DNA of 64,000 nucleotides, taken from positions 372,001-436,000 of the forward strand of contig NZ_ASWO01000001.1 in NCBI RefSeq assembly GCF_000407605.1, written 5' to 3'. The notes under the pieces were generated by a model that saw only the letters and a list, made by a program, of their open reading frames with translations, made no database searches and had not been told where the DNA came from. The position numbers and the translations under genes were made by a program. Of this stretch, positions 1 to 8,347 are shown piece by piece; the first letter of the stretch is position 1; each line of letters starts with the position of its first letter. The stretch comes from Enterococcus sulfureus ATCC 49903 (GTDB lineage Bacteria; Bacillota; Bacilli; Lactobacillales; Enterococcaceae).

Positions 1-748
1 CTTTTACTACTTGAACATCGACTTCATCTAATTTTACATTGTCCGCATCCCAATATTTAGGATTTTTGACTAATTTCCAAGACTCATTCGTTCCTGTCCA
101 ATCTTCGATCACAAATGGACCATTACCAACAAAGTTTTCTGTCGTCGTTCCATATGATTTGCCTTTTTCCTTCGCAAAAGCAGCATTTTTAGGCATAAAT
201 GGTGTGCCGACTAACACTTGATCTAAATACGTAATCGGACTTTCTAATTCGATTTGAAGTGTTTTATCATCAAGTGCTTTTACGCCTAATGTATCGACCG
301 ATGCTTCACCACGACGAATCTTGCTAGCATTTTTAAAAATATCCATTCGGTTACTACTGCTAGACGCGTTCGCTGGATCAACCACGTATTGATACGCATA
401 AACAAAATCATTTGCTGTCACTGGATCACCATTGCTCCAGGTCGTATCTTTTAATTTAAACGTATACGTTTTTCCATCTTCGCTTACTGTTGGCTTTTCA
501 GCTGCCAATGCAAGTTCTGGATCACCATCTTTATTGGTACGATACAACCCTTCTGTTACTTGGCCGATCATATCTGAACTATTTACATCACTGTACTGAC
601 CGCTATCTAATGTCGACAATTCCCCAGGTGTCGAGACTTCGATCACTTGTTTTGTATCTGTTGTACTTTCTTTTTTATTTCCTGTCGTACTGCATGCTCC
701 TAATAATAACGTTGCAATTGCTAAACTGGCCACTAACCGCTTTTTCAT
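1..748 (-). CDS. Oligopeptide ABC transporter substrate-binding lipoprotein (OppA-like), C-terminus cut by window edge
   Basis: Reading the minus strand from the ATG at 748 gives a signal peptide with a lipobox (LLGAC, about residues 15-19) followed by a Ser/Thr-rich linker and an SBP_bac_5 N-terminal domain. The family hallmark SNGDPVTANDFVYAYQ and a KNPKYWD motif are present. The protein would be lipid-anchored outside the membrane and deliver peptides to an Opp/Dpp permease. A strong Shine-Dalgarno (AGGGGGA) lies at 754-760. The frame stays open to base 1, so the end is missing. It belongs to the same broad family as the two OppA proteins at the right end but is clearly diverged from them. 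No permease genes are visible beside it. Confidence 0.93.
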   Translation of the reverse strand, partial: MKKRLVASLAIATLLLGACSTTGNKKESTTDTKQVIEVSTPGELSTLDSGQYSDVNSSDMIGQVTEGLYRTNKDGDPELALAAEKPTVSEDGKTYTFKLKDTTWSNGDPVTANDFVYAYQYVVDPANASSSSNRMDIFKNASKIRRGEASVDTLGVKALDDKTLQIELESPITYLDQVLVGTPFMPKNAAFAKEKGKSYGTTTENFVGNGPFVIEDWTGTNESWKLVKNPKYWDADNVKLDEVDVQVVK

Positions 749-761
749 TTTTTTCCCCCTA

Positions 762-1469
762 TTATAATTGATTTACAACATAATCAAATGTCTGCATTTC
801 TTGCGCTAAGACTTCATACGCAAAATCTGGATGCCATTGTACACCTAAAATACGATGTTTTTTTGCTTCGATCCCTTCCACGATTCCATCTGGGCTCCAT
901 GCCGTTGCCGTAAATGGGGCAGCGACTTGATCCACCGCTTGGTAATGAAACGAATTGACATGTGTTCGTTGACCATAAATCAAACGTAACGTACTTTTTT
1001 CTTTTGTTTCGATTTCATGGGTTGGGATTTCTTTTGGTACAGGAGTTTGCATATGCATGATATGATCAGATTCGATTTTTTGCAATAAATTCCCACCTAA
1101 AGCAACGTTGATCAGTTGCATCCCGCGACAAACTGCAAAAATCGGTTTCTCTTGTTTTAACGCCTCATCGATCAACGCTAATTCAAATTCATCTCGTGCT
1201 AAATAGCTATGATCCATCTCAGTCTCCAAAGTTTGACCGTAAAATTTAGTCGACACATTTTGTCCGCCTGCTAAAACCAGTTTATCGATCTGACTAACAT
1301 AATCTTTTGCATCCTCTGGTTGACTGATCGGCAGCAACATCGCCAAACCACCTGCTTTTTGTACGGCTTTGACATAACCTAGCGGCGTATATGCGATCGG
1401 CATATGGTGCAACGTCGTTCCTGAATCTTGGATCTCATTTGCTGCAATTCCAATCAATTGTTTTCTCAT
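762..1469 (-). CDS. Gamma-glutamyl-gamma-aminobutyrate hydrolase family protein (class I glutamine amidotransferase-like, peptidase C26)
   Basis: A 235-residue protein of the PuuD/peptidase C26 type, which hydrolyses gamma-glutamyl bonds in the cytoplasm. The nucleophile motif FAVCRGMQLINVALGG places the catalytic Cys at residue 114. The second motif GVQWHPDF supplies His213. Most relatives have HPE here, so the usual Glu of the triad is Asp215, a conservative oddity. The gene lies 13 bp upstream of the truncated peptide-binding lipoprotein on the same strand, suggesting co-transcription and perhaps handling of imported gamma-glutamyl compounds (inference). The exact substrate cannot be told from sequence. 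Confidence 0.85.
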   Translation of the reverse strand: MRKQLIGIAANEIQDSGTTLHHMPIAYTPLGYVKAVQKAGGLAMLLPISQPEDAKDYVSQIDKLVLAGGQNVSTKFYGQTLETEMDHSYLARDEFELALIDEALKQEKPIFAVCRGMQLINVALGGNLLQKIESDHIMHMQTPVPKEIPTHEIETKEKSTLRLIYGQRTHVNSFHYQAVDQVAAPFTATAWSPDGIVEGIEAKKHRILGVQWHPDFAYEVLAQEMQTFDYVVNQL

Positions 1470-1658
1470 GTACCTTCATCCCTTTTACGAAACAAATAGT
1501 GCGTTAGACCATTCATTTTTTTCTTTCTTATTATTGTAATGTAAATTTTATGAAAAGCCTATTACATTTCACTCATTTAGTGATATAAAAAAATTATCAC
1601 GATCACTTTGTTTACGCAATCAATCTTACTTGTGTACTCGAATAAACGAAAAAATGGC

Positions 1659-3407
1659 TTATAATTGCTCGGCTTGCATCTGATACATTTGGTGATAGAT
1701 TCCATTTTGCTCTAATAAATGAAGATGGTTCCCTTGTTCGACGATTCGGCCTTGATCTAATACAAAAATTTGATCTGCATCTTTGATCGTCGACAAGCGG
1801 TGCGCGATCATAAACGTGGTCCGCCCCTTTTTCACCACATCCATCGCTTGTTGAATCATATGTTCTGTTTCCGTATCCACGTGACTTGTCGCTTCATCTA
1901 AAATCAGGATTTTTGGATCGACCACTAAGGCACGCGCAAAACTGATCAATTGGCGTTCTCCACTTGAAAATTCATTTCCCTTTTCTACTACTGGATGGTG
2001 GATCCCTTTATCGTAACGCTCGATTAATTCGCTTGCACCGACTTGTCTTAGTGCCTCTTTGATCATCTCATCTGTGATTTCCAAACGATTCATACCAATA
2101 TTACTGGCGATCGTCCCTGTAAACAAATACGGATCTTGCATCACGATCGCCATCGCTTCACGGACACTTTGGCGATTACATCTCGCGATTTCTTGATCGT
2201 CGATAATGATTTTTCCTTTTTGGGGATCATAAAATCGAAATAAAAGATTTAAAATACTCGATTTTCCAGACCCTGTGTGTCCAACTAAAGCCACTGTCTC
2301 ACCTGGTGAAACATGAAAATCGATTTGGTTTAAAATCATATGCTCATCGCTGTAGCCAAATGTGACATCTGAGAATGTGACGGCTCCTTTTTTGATAAAA
2401 AACGGGGTCGTTTGTTTACTTTCGGGATCTTGATCTGCAAATTCAAAAATCCGTTTTCCAGCTGCAAGCGATTGTTGAACATTGGTAATCGTCTGGACAA
2501 AACCATCGATTGGATCAAACAAACGATTGATATAGTCGATAAATACATAAAGAATCCCTGCAGATAAGGCCATGCGCCCACCTAAAAATTGCGCACTTAA
2601 CGTTGTGATCACAAGTAGTATCGTGACGTTTCGCAACAACGCACCTAATCCCCAAGCGACTAATGAATCTAGCAGTAAATACTTTCGTCCAGCTAAAAAC
2701 CATTTTTGAACCGTTGCTTTAAATTCAGTATAGAGCTGATTTTCTTTTTGAAATGCTTGGATCACAGCGATTCCTTGAACAAACTCGTTCAATTGACCAC
2801 TGATCTGAGAAATATATTCACGCATCGCCAAATTATAGCGTGAAGCATATTTTGTATACAGATGCTGCCAAATGATCAGAATGGGAATCAAGATCAACAT
2901 CGCCGAACCTAAAATACGATTAAGTAAGATCAAGGCTATAAACGCACCAATGATCTGAATAAAATTGCTTAGTAAATTACTGATCACACTAACGTAAAAA
3001 TTCCCTCGTAACACTTCTGTATCATTTGTGATCCGTGCCACGACTTTTCCTGAAGGCATTTGATCAAAGTATGAAATCGGCAAACGGTGCATATGTGAAA
3101 ATAAATCATTCCGCATCCGTTTGACGATTCGGTTTGACATTTTACGTAAGAGTAGCAAACTATTATAGCGCAAAAGTGAGCCGATTAAATTTAATAAAAA
3201 ATAACTCATCAATAAGACGATCAACAAGTCGCCATTTAAATTCCCTGTCTGATAAGCTGGTGTCATCACTTGATCGATCAACTGCTTTGCGATCATAGGT
3301 GAATACAATTCAAGTGCGGTCGCAAGCGTCAGTAAACTTGCCCCCAGCCAAAAACGTTGTCGATGATACTTGATGTAACTTAGAAGACGCTTACTCGTTT
3401 GGATCAT
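1659..3407 (-). CDS. ABC multidrug exporter half-transporter, consensus Walker B subunit (YheH/BmrD/EfrB type)
   Basis: A 582-residue fused exporter: six-helix ABC_membrane domain in about the first 310 residues, then an ATPase domain. Walker A is GHTGSGKSS, Walker B ILILDEATSHVD with the catalytic Glu intact, and the H-loop is IAHRLSTI. The ABC signature is degenerate (FSSGERQ instead of LSGGQ). The partner gene upstream overlaps it by 17 bp and has the opposite pattern (normal LSGGQ, degenerate Walker B). That complementary asymmetry is typical of heterodimeric exporters such as BmrCD, TM287/288, LmrCD and EfrAB. It should form a drug/lipid exporter in the membrane. Which enterococcal pair it is orthologous to cannot be decided here. 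Confidence 0.9.
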   Translation of the reverse strand: MIQTSKRLLSYIKYHRQRFWLGASLLTLATALELYSPMIAKQLIDQVMTPAYQTGNLNGDLLIVLLMSYFLLNLIGSLLRYNSLLLLRKMSNRIVKRMRNDLFSHMHRLPISYFDQMPSGKVVARITNDTEVLRGNFYVSVISNLLSNFIQIIGAFIALILLNRILGSAMLILIPILIIWQHLYTKYASRYNLAMREYISQISGQLNEFVQGIAVIQAFQKENQLYTEFKATVQKWFLAGRKYLLLDSLVAWGLGALLRNVTILLVITTLSAQFLGGRMALSAGILYVFIDYINRLFDPIDGFVQTITNVQQSLAAGKRIFEFADQDPESKQTTPFFIKKGAVTFSDVTFGYSDEHMILNQIDFHVSPGETVALVGHTGSGKSSILNLLFRFYDPQKGKIIIDDQEIARCNRQSVREAMAIVMQDPYLFTGTIASNIGMNRLEITDEMIKEALRQVGASELIERYDKGIHHPVVEKGNEFSSGERQLISFARALVVDPKILILDEATSHVDTETEHMIQQAMDVVKKGRTTFMIAHRLSTIKDADQIFVLDQGRIVEQGNHLHLLEQNGIYHQMYQMQAEQL

Positions 3408-5148
3408 TCGCTGTCTCCTCCTTAATCTGTTGATGATAATACTGATTTTGATACCATCCTGGTGTATGAATCAGCGTTTGATGCGTACCCATCTGACTGA
3501 TACGACCATCATCTAATACGATGATCTTATCGGCTTTGGTGATAGCAGATAAACGATGGGTCACGATCAATGACGTTTGTTTGCCTTCCACAAGTGTCTC
3601 CATATTTTCAATAATTTGCTGTTCAGTTTTAGCATCTACTGCAGATAAAGCATCATCTAAAAGCAATACTTCACTTTGTCGTAAGAAAGCCCGGGCTAAA
3701 GACAACCGTTGTTTTTGCCCACCAGATAATGACACCCCTTTTTCACCCACTAATGTTTCGAGTCCTTCTGGCATGCGTTTTACATCTTCAGCAAAACTAG
3801 CTAACTCAAGCGCTTGCCATAGCTGTTCTTCTGTTGCCAAAGCATCGCCAAACAATAAGTTTTCACGAATCGAACGAGAAAACAACGTATGCTCTTGTGG
3901 AACTTCAGCTAATTTATCTCGTACATCGCTCATCTTGTAAAGGGTCAAATCTTGCCCGTTTAGTTGCGGAATCTGATGAGAATAAGGATAGCGATGGCCT
4001 AGTTGGCGTAGCAATGTCGTTTTCCCACTTCCGGTTTTTCCAACGATCCCTACGATCTCGCCTTTTTTGATAGTGAGATCGATTCCTTTTAATACCAATC
4101 GTTGCGTATTCGGATACGCAAACTGAAATTGTTCAAATCCAATCGTTTCGATTTGATCCAATGATTCATGACCAGGTGCTTCTAGATCATCTTCTGTTTC
4201 TAATACTTCGTTGATGCGGCGCCAAGAAGCCGCTCCTTGTTGCATGACATTGATCAAATCACCTGCAGAGATCATCGGCCATACGACCATCGTCAAGTAG
4301 ACTTGAAAAGAGACCATCGCGCCCAATGTAATTTGCTGACGCGAAACAAAAAGGGCTCCAAAACCAAAACTCAAGACAAAACTAATCGCTAAAATCGTCG
4401 TGATCAAAGGACCAAATCGTGAATCGATCTCTGATACGATATCGTTTTTTTGTTTGGTTTGTTCAGTCTTCTTTTCAAATATCGCGGCCGTTTCTTCTTC
4501 CATACCAAATGCCCGAATCACACGTACACCATCGATCATCTCGAGTACTTCGCTGTTCATTTCAGAAACCGAGCGTTGGGCGTCCGTAAAGGATTCATCG
4601 ACTTGAGAACCCCATTTAAAAATAAAATAAGCTAAAACTGGCATAGGGATCAACGCAATCAATGTCAGTTCCCATGAAACGGTCACAGCCATCATGGCTA
4701 AAATGAAAAAGAGATAAACACTCGTATTGAAAAAGACCATCAAGCCATAGCCAACTGTCATTCCCATAACTTGCACATCATCGCTTGAGCGCGTCATCAA
4801 ATCACCCGTACGAAATTTTTGATAGAATGGTGCATTCATCTTTAAAAAATGATCCATCAAATTATTGCGCAATGTTTTTTGTAAATCATAAGAGCCAATA
4901 AATAAATAAAAATTCCAAATAAATCCCGACACATAAGACAGTAAAATGGCACCTAAAAACAGACCAACATACAACCATAATAAAGGAAAGGTTAAACTTT
5001 TTTGAATGATCCCATCAATAAACAACCGCAATAAATACGTAGGCGCGACCGTCATCGCACTTGAGATCAACATAAATAAAAAAACAATGGTGTAACGCCA
5101 CTTGTGTAACTTGAAATACTGCATCAACTGTTTGATAATATACGTCAT
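3391..5148 (-). CDS. ABC multidrug exporter half-transporter, degenerate-site subunit (YheI/BmrC/EfrA type)
   Basis: Six-helix membrane domain plus ATPase domain, 585 residues from the ATG at 5148. I prefer this start over the longer frame at 5181 because GGAG lies about 9 bases upstream. Walker A is GKTGSGKTT and the signature LSGGQKQR is canonical. Walker B reads VLLLDDALSAVD, so the catalytic Glu is Asp. In heterodimeric exporters such a subunit carries the non-hydrolysing site. It pairs with the overlapping downstream gene. The 5' leader contains a small ORF and a terminator-like hairpin, suggesting induction by translation-inhibiting drugs (see the leader entries). Confidence 0.9.
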   Translation of the reverse strand: MTYIIKQLMQYFKLHKWRYTIVFLFMLISSAMTVAPTYLLRLFIDGIIQKSLTFPLLWLYVGLFLGAILLSYVSGFIWNFYLFIGSYDLQKTLRNNLMDHFLKMNAPFYQKFRTGDLMTRSSDDVQVMGMTVGYGLMVFFNTSVYLFFILAMMAVTVSWELTLIALIPMPVLAYFIFKWGSQVDESFTDAQRSVSEMNSEVLEMIDGVRVIRAFGMEEETAAIFEKKTEQTKQKNDIVSEIDSRFGPLITTILAISFVLSFGFGALFVSRQQITLGAMVSFQVYLTMVVWPMISAGDLINVMQQGAASWRRINEVLETEDDLEAPGHESLDQIETIGFEQFQFAYPNTQRLVLKGIDLTIKKGEIVGIVGKTGSGKTTLLRQLGHRYPYSHQIPQLNGQDLTLYKMSDVRDKLAEVPQEHTLFSRSIRENLLFGDALATEEQLWQALELASFAEDVKRMPEGLETLVGEKGVSLSGGQKQRLSLARAFLRQSEVLLLDDALSAVDAKTEQQIIENMETLVEGKQTSLIVTHRLSAITKADKIIVLDDGRISQMGTHQTLIHTPGWYQNQYYHQQIKEETANDPNE

Positions 5149-5179
5149 TTTTCTTCTCCAATTTCTCTTGATTTTACAC

Positions 5180-5211
5180 AAAAAGACTCTGCCCTCAATT
5201 GGACAGAGTCT
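5180..5211 (-). terminator. Attenuator-type hairpin in the exporter leader
   Basis: Arms AGACTCTG (5204-5211 read on the minus strand) and CAGAGTCT (5184-5191) form an 8-bp stem, followed on the minus strand by a short T-run. It sits after the leader ORF and 36 bp upstream of the exporter start, so it would stop transcription before the structural genes unless an alternative fold prevents it. No other promoter was found between it and the exporter gene. Confidence 0.6.
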
Positions 5212-5239
5212 ACAGGTATCTACAAAACATCCTTGTTTG

Positions 5240-5323
5240 CTATACGTGTGAACTTTGAAAGTCAGGGGGTAGTATACAGAAAATTAAATTTGTGTTTTGT
5301 TCGCTTTTAATAACTTTTTTCAT
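5240..5323 (-). CDS. Leader peptide of the ABC exporter operon (27 residues)
   Basis: An ATG at 5323 preceded by AAAGGGG at a good distance opens a 27-codon frame starting MKKVIKSEQN and ending QSSHV, stop TAG at 5240-5242. It lies between a plausible promoter (5372-5400) and a terminator hairpin that precedes the exporter genes. This layout copies the bmrB leader of bmrCD in Bacillus subtilis, where ribosome stalling on a short ORF allows read-through. The peptide sequence itself resembles nothing I recognise. The role in attenuation is inferred from layout, not from sequence homology. Confidence 0.6.
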   Translation of the reverse strand: MKKVIKSEQNTNLIFCILPPDFQSSHV

Positions 5324-5371
5324 GATTAAAACCCCTTTCTTACGAATTCATTTCGTATATTTACAAACAAT

Positions 5372-5400
5372 AGTCTACCTTTAGTTGGAAAAAGAAGCAA
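5372..5400 (-). promoter_or_regulatory. Predicted promoter of leader peptide and ABC exporter operon
   Basis: -35 TTGCTT (5395-5400), 17-bp spacer, -10 TAGACT (5372-5377) on the minus strand. It lies about 50 bp upstream of the leader-peptide start codon, with a small inverted repeat (ACGAA/TTCGT, 5342-5356) in the untranslated leader. Confidence 0.5.
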
Positions 5401-5408
5401 GTATTTTC

Positions 5409-5798
5409 TTAATATTTTTTTAATTTTTCTAATGCTGCGCGCGGTACTTCTTGTTCTGCTACTTCTTCATACGTGATGACGTGTGCGCCCTTGTGGATCA
5501 ATTTCAAATAATGATCGACTTTTAATACAGATAATCCACTAAATTCGATTGGCCGTGTTTTTCCATTTTCAAAAACAGCTTCTTGATGATACGCAGCTGT
5601 GCCGTAACCATTTACGGCAACAGGTTTGGTTGTTTTGACATAGCTTTCCGATTTTGTCACAAAAGGATTGAGTTGATCGACGATATTGACCCATTCTCCT
5701 GTTTTATCTGCTGTCACGTATTTTAATCCCACTAGACCCACACTTAAAAACGCAACGCTTGCTAAAAGTGTGATCACCCATTTTTTGATTGTTTTCAT
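5409..5798 (-). CDS. YxeA family (DUF1093) secreted or membrane-anchored protein
   Basis: A 129-residue protein with an N-terminal hydrophobic segment (about residues 8-27, signal peptide or anchor) and a small extracellular domain. The pattern VNGYGTAAYHQEAVFENGK followed by KLIHKGAHVITYEEV fits YxeA/DUF1093, predicted to be a small beta-barrel with no assigned function. No lipobox Cys is present. It stands alone between a terminator shared with mmuM and the exporter promoter, which lies immediately downstream of its stop codon. Confidence 0.75.
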   Translation of the reverse strand: MKTIKKWVITLLASVAFLSVGLVGLKYVTADKTGEWVNIVDQLNPFVTKSESYVKTTKPVAVNGYGTAAYHQEAVFENGKTRPIEFSGLSVLKVDHYLKLIHKGAHVITYEEVAEQEVPRAALEKLKKY

Positions 5799-5876
5799 TC
5801 CCAGTTCTCCTTTATGTTTTATACACTTTCAGTATAGAAAAAATGAAAAAAGAATACATCGTTCTTAAGTACGAAA

Positions 5877-5906
5877 AAAACGCTTGGCGTATGCGCCAAG
5901 CGTTTT
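5877..5906 (-). terminator. Intrinsic terminator after mmuM
   Basis: CGCTTGGCG (5881-5889) pairs with CGCCAAGCG (5894-5902), extended by A/T pairs, with a T-run on the minus strand immediately after the mmuM stop. Confidence 0.85.
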
Positions 5907-5908
5907 GT

Positions 5909-6823
5909 TTAATGAAATGTTTGAGATAACCAGTTGATTTCACGAGTCGATGTACAACAGCAACCACCAATCAATTGACAGCCTAATGTATGCCAAACTT
6001 TTGCTTCAGTTGTAAACATTTGCTCCGTTTGGTGGGCATGTGACCAGGTTTTCGTGATTGGATCATATACTGCTCCCGAATTAGGATAAGCTACAAATGG
6101 TTTATGTGCTGTATACTGCCCTAAATGCTCCAATGTCGGCGTAACGAGTTCTGGTTGAACACAATTCACACCATAAGCCAAGACATACGGCGACGCTTCT
6201 AACAAAGGTTGTACTTCACGTAACGGCGTCCCGTCACTTAAATGTGCTTGATCTTTTAACGTCAAGGTCACCCAAACCTTGATTGCATCGAGTTCTTCAA
6301 GTAGTTCTAACAATGCACATAATTCGGTATAATCCGGCATCGTCTCACAAGCTAAAAGATCTGCCCCGGCTTTGATCAATAGTTCGATTCGTTCTTTATG
6401 AAAAGCCTTTAGTTCTTCTTTTGACTTTCCATAATTTCCACGATATTCTGATCCATCTGCTAAATAAGCCCCAAATGGACCCACTGATCCTGCGATAAAC
6501 ATATCATGTGTTACCGCCGCACGAGTGCGCGCGATTTTCGCTAATTCAACTGTTTCAACGATCAATTCTTTTGCTTTAGTCGCCGTGATCCCTAATTTTT
6601 CAAATCCTGCGATCGTCGCTTGATAACTGTTAGTGATCGCAACGTTTGCTCCCGCTTCAAAATAAGCCTGATGTACCGCAATGACTTTTTCTTGATCTTC
6701 CATCAACGCCTTAGCTGTCCATAATGGATCATTTAAGTCTAATCCTTGTTCTTCTAGTCCTAATGACATGGATCCATCGATCAACACGACTTCTTCATTA
6801 TCTAAAAATGTTTCAAATTTCAT
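5909..6823 (-). CDS. mmuM: Homocysteine S-methyltransferase
   Basis: A 304-residue cytoplasmic zinc enzyme that methylates homocysteine with S-methylmethionine (or SAM) to make methionine. The start has the family sequence VVLIDGSMSLGLEEQG. Zinc ligands are seen in YGVNCVQP and in GGCCCTSTREI near the C-terminus. Length matches MmuM/YagD. The start codon overlaps the stop of the upstream permease gene by 4 bp, so the two are translationally coupled; the pair imports and uses S-methylmethionine from plant or food sources. A terminator follows at once. Confidence 0.95.
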   Translation of the reverse strand: MKFETFLDNEEVVLIDGSMSLGLEEQGLDLNDPLWTAKALMEDQEKVIAVHQAYFEAGANVAITNSYQATIAGFEKLGITATKAKELIVETVELAKIARTRAAVTHDMFIAGSVGPFGAYLADGSEYRGNYGKSKEELKAFHKERIELLIKAGADLLACETMPDYTELCALLELLEELDAIKVWVTLTLKDQAHLSDGTPLREVQPLLEASPYVLAYGVNCVQPELVTPTLEHLGQYTAHKPFVAYPNSGAVYDPITKTWSHAHQTEQMFTTEAKVWHTLGCQLIGGCCCTSTREINWLSQTFH

Positions 6824-8211
6824 GCTTGTTCTCCTTCCAACGTATTTTCGGCTTTTTTTCTAAAAAAGAGTTGATAGTACAAAAAGCAAAGAATCGTAAA
6901 TGGAATGCCAATAAGCAATGCGATCCGTTGGTTTGGATCAAACGCGATTCCAATAATGGAGACGATACACACCACGATCACGGCCCAAGGTAAAAATGGA
7001 TACCAAGGAGTTTGATAATTCAAATCTTCGATCGTATTTCCTTTAGCTAAAAACTGTTTCCGAAAATTCAATTGTGACCATCCAATACTTAACCATACCA
7101 TCACCACTGCAAAAGCTGAAATTGAAACGAGGGCTAAATACACTGTATCAGCCGCAAAAATACTTGAAAACAATGACAATAATCCACCAACTAACGTTAA
7201 GATCAATCCGTAAACTGGCAATCCACGTTTCGATAATTTCGCAAAACGTTTTGGCAATGTCCCCGCTTGCGCCAATGACCAAAGCATACGTGAGGCAGCA
7301 TAGACACCAGAGTTCGCTCCTGATAATACGGCGGTGATCAACACAAAATTCATGATATCTGCTGCATATGGAATGCCCATTTGTCCTAAAATAAAGGTAA
7401 TTGGACTTTCATCAAGATTTGCAGCCGATTTTGGTAACAACGCACCAATGATCAAGATCGTTCCAATAAACAAGATAATCAAAATTAAAATCGTCCGGCG
7501 AATTGCCCGCGGAATATTTTTACTGGGATTTTCTGTCTCTCCTGCCGCAACTCCAATTAGTTCCGTTCCAGAAAAAGCAAAATTAGCCGATAAAATCGCT
7601 AAAAATACAGCTCCAGCACCTTTAGGAAACCAGCCATCGACCGTTAGATTTTTAAACATCGGTGCAGTTGTTTGTCCTTCGATTGGAACAAAGCCGACGA
7701 TCCCTGCGATTCCGATCACTAAAAATAACGACAACGCCAATACTTTTACTAACGACATCCAAAATTCACTGATTGCAAACCAACGGATATCTATAATATT
7801 TGAACAAAAAATAATGACCATAAATCCGACACACCATATCCAGATCGGGACACTAGGGAACCATTTTTGCATCAAAATCGCCATTGTGATCAATTGTGAT
7901 CCTAACGCTACAGTCCACGTCAGCCAATACAACCAAGCCACCACAAATCCCGCTCCCGGATGAATATATTTAGTCGCATAGTTATGAAAAGAACTCGTAC
8001 TTGGCTCATGCACGGACAATTCTGCCAAACACATCATAACCATGGTCACCAGTCCTGCTCCAATTAAATACGCAATGATCGTACCGATCGCTCCAGTCGT
8101 TTCGATCAAATATCCTGAACTCAAGAAAATCCCAGTTCCAATGACACCACCTAGCGAGAGCATAATCAAATGCTTCGCGCTCATTTTACGAATAAATGAT
8201 TCTTGTTCCAT
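6820..8211 (-). CDS. mmuP: S-methylmethionine permease (APC family amino acid permease)
   Basis: A twelve-helix amino acid-polyamine-cation family permease. Helix 1 carries the substrate-binding GGVIGTGIFLSSG motif. Coupling to mmuM points to S-methylmethionine uptake rather than another amino acid. I chose the ATG at 8211 (463 residues): the longer frame begins with a GTG at 8220 inside the purine-rich Shine-Dalgarno (AAGGGG at 8222-8227). The promoter at 8289-8317 and a perfect palindrome in the leader (8234-8261) suggest regulated expression. No SAM riboswitch or T-box is visible in the short leader. Confidence 0.9.
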   Translation of the reverse strand: MEQESFIRKMSAKHLIMLSLGGVIGTGIFLSSGYLIETTGAIGTIIAYLIGAGLVTMVMMCLAELSVHEPSTSSFHNYATKYIHPGAGFVVAWLYWLTWTVALGSQLITMAILMQKWFPSVPIWIWCVGFMVIIFCSNIIDIRWFAISEFWMSLVKVLALSLFLVIGIAGIVGFVPIEGQTTAPMFKNLTVDGWFPKGAGAVFLAILSANFAFSGTELIGVAAGETENPSKNIPRAIRRTILILIILFIGTILIIGALLPKSAANLDESPITFILGQMGIPYAADIMNFVLITAVLSGANSGVYAASRMLWSLAQAGTLPKRFAKLSKRGLPVYGLILTLVGGLLSLFSSIFAADTVYLALVSISAFAVVMVWLSIGWSQLNFRKQFLAKGNTIEDLNYQTPWYPFLPWAVIVVCIVSIIGIAFDPNQRIALLIGIPFTILCFLYYQLFFRKKAENTLEGEQA

Positions 8212-8233
8212 TTTCCCCACACCCCTTAAACAA

Positions 8234-8261
8234 ATTTAGCATGGTCATGACCATGCTAAAT
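8234..8261. promoter_or_regulatory. 28-bp perfect palindrome in the mmuPM leader (possible operator)
   Basis: The arms ATTTAGCATGGTCA and their exact complement form an uninterrupted 28-bp palindrome between the predicted transcription start and the mmuP ribosome-binding site. No T-run follows on either strand, so it is not a standard terminator. A repressor operator is one reading and a stable RNA hairpin close to the ribosome-binding site is another. Confidence 0.55.
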
Positions 8262-8288
8262 CTTGGCTTGATGCCATTTTTATTGTCC

Positions 8289-8317
8289 ATTATCTCCAAA
8301 AGCATAGGGGTTGTCAA
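8289..8317 (-). promoter_or_regulatory. Predicted sigma-A promoter of mmuPM
   Basis: -35 TTGACA (8312-8317, perfect), 17-bp spacer, -10 GATAAT (8289-8294) on the minus strand, about 75 bp upstream of the mmuP start. Confidence 0.75.
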
Positions 8318-8347
8318 TCTCTCTTTATGAAAATCTCTTGAATATTC

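Noticed and set aside
3521-3940. A 139-codon frame on the plus strand inside the exporter gene (and similar long antisense frames elsewhere, for example 7334-7963 and 51299-51808)
   Set aside because: They lie antisense to well-supported genes, lack ribosome-binding sites and show no protein family features.
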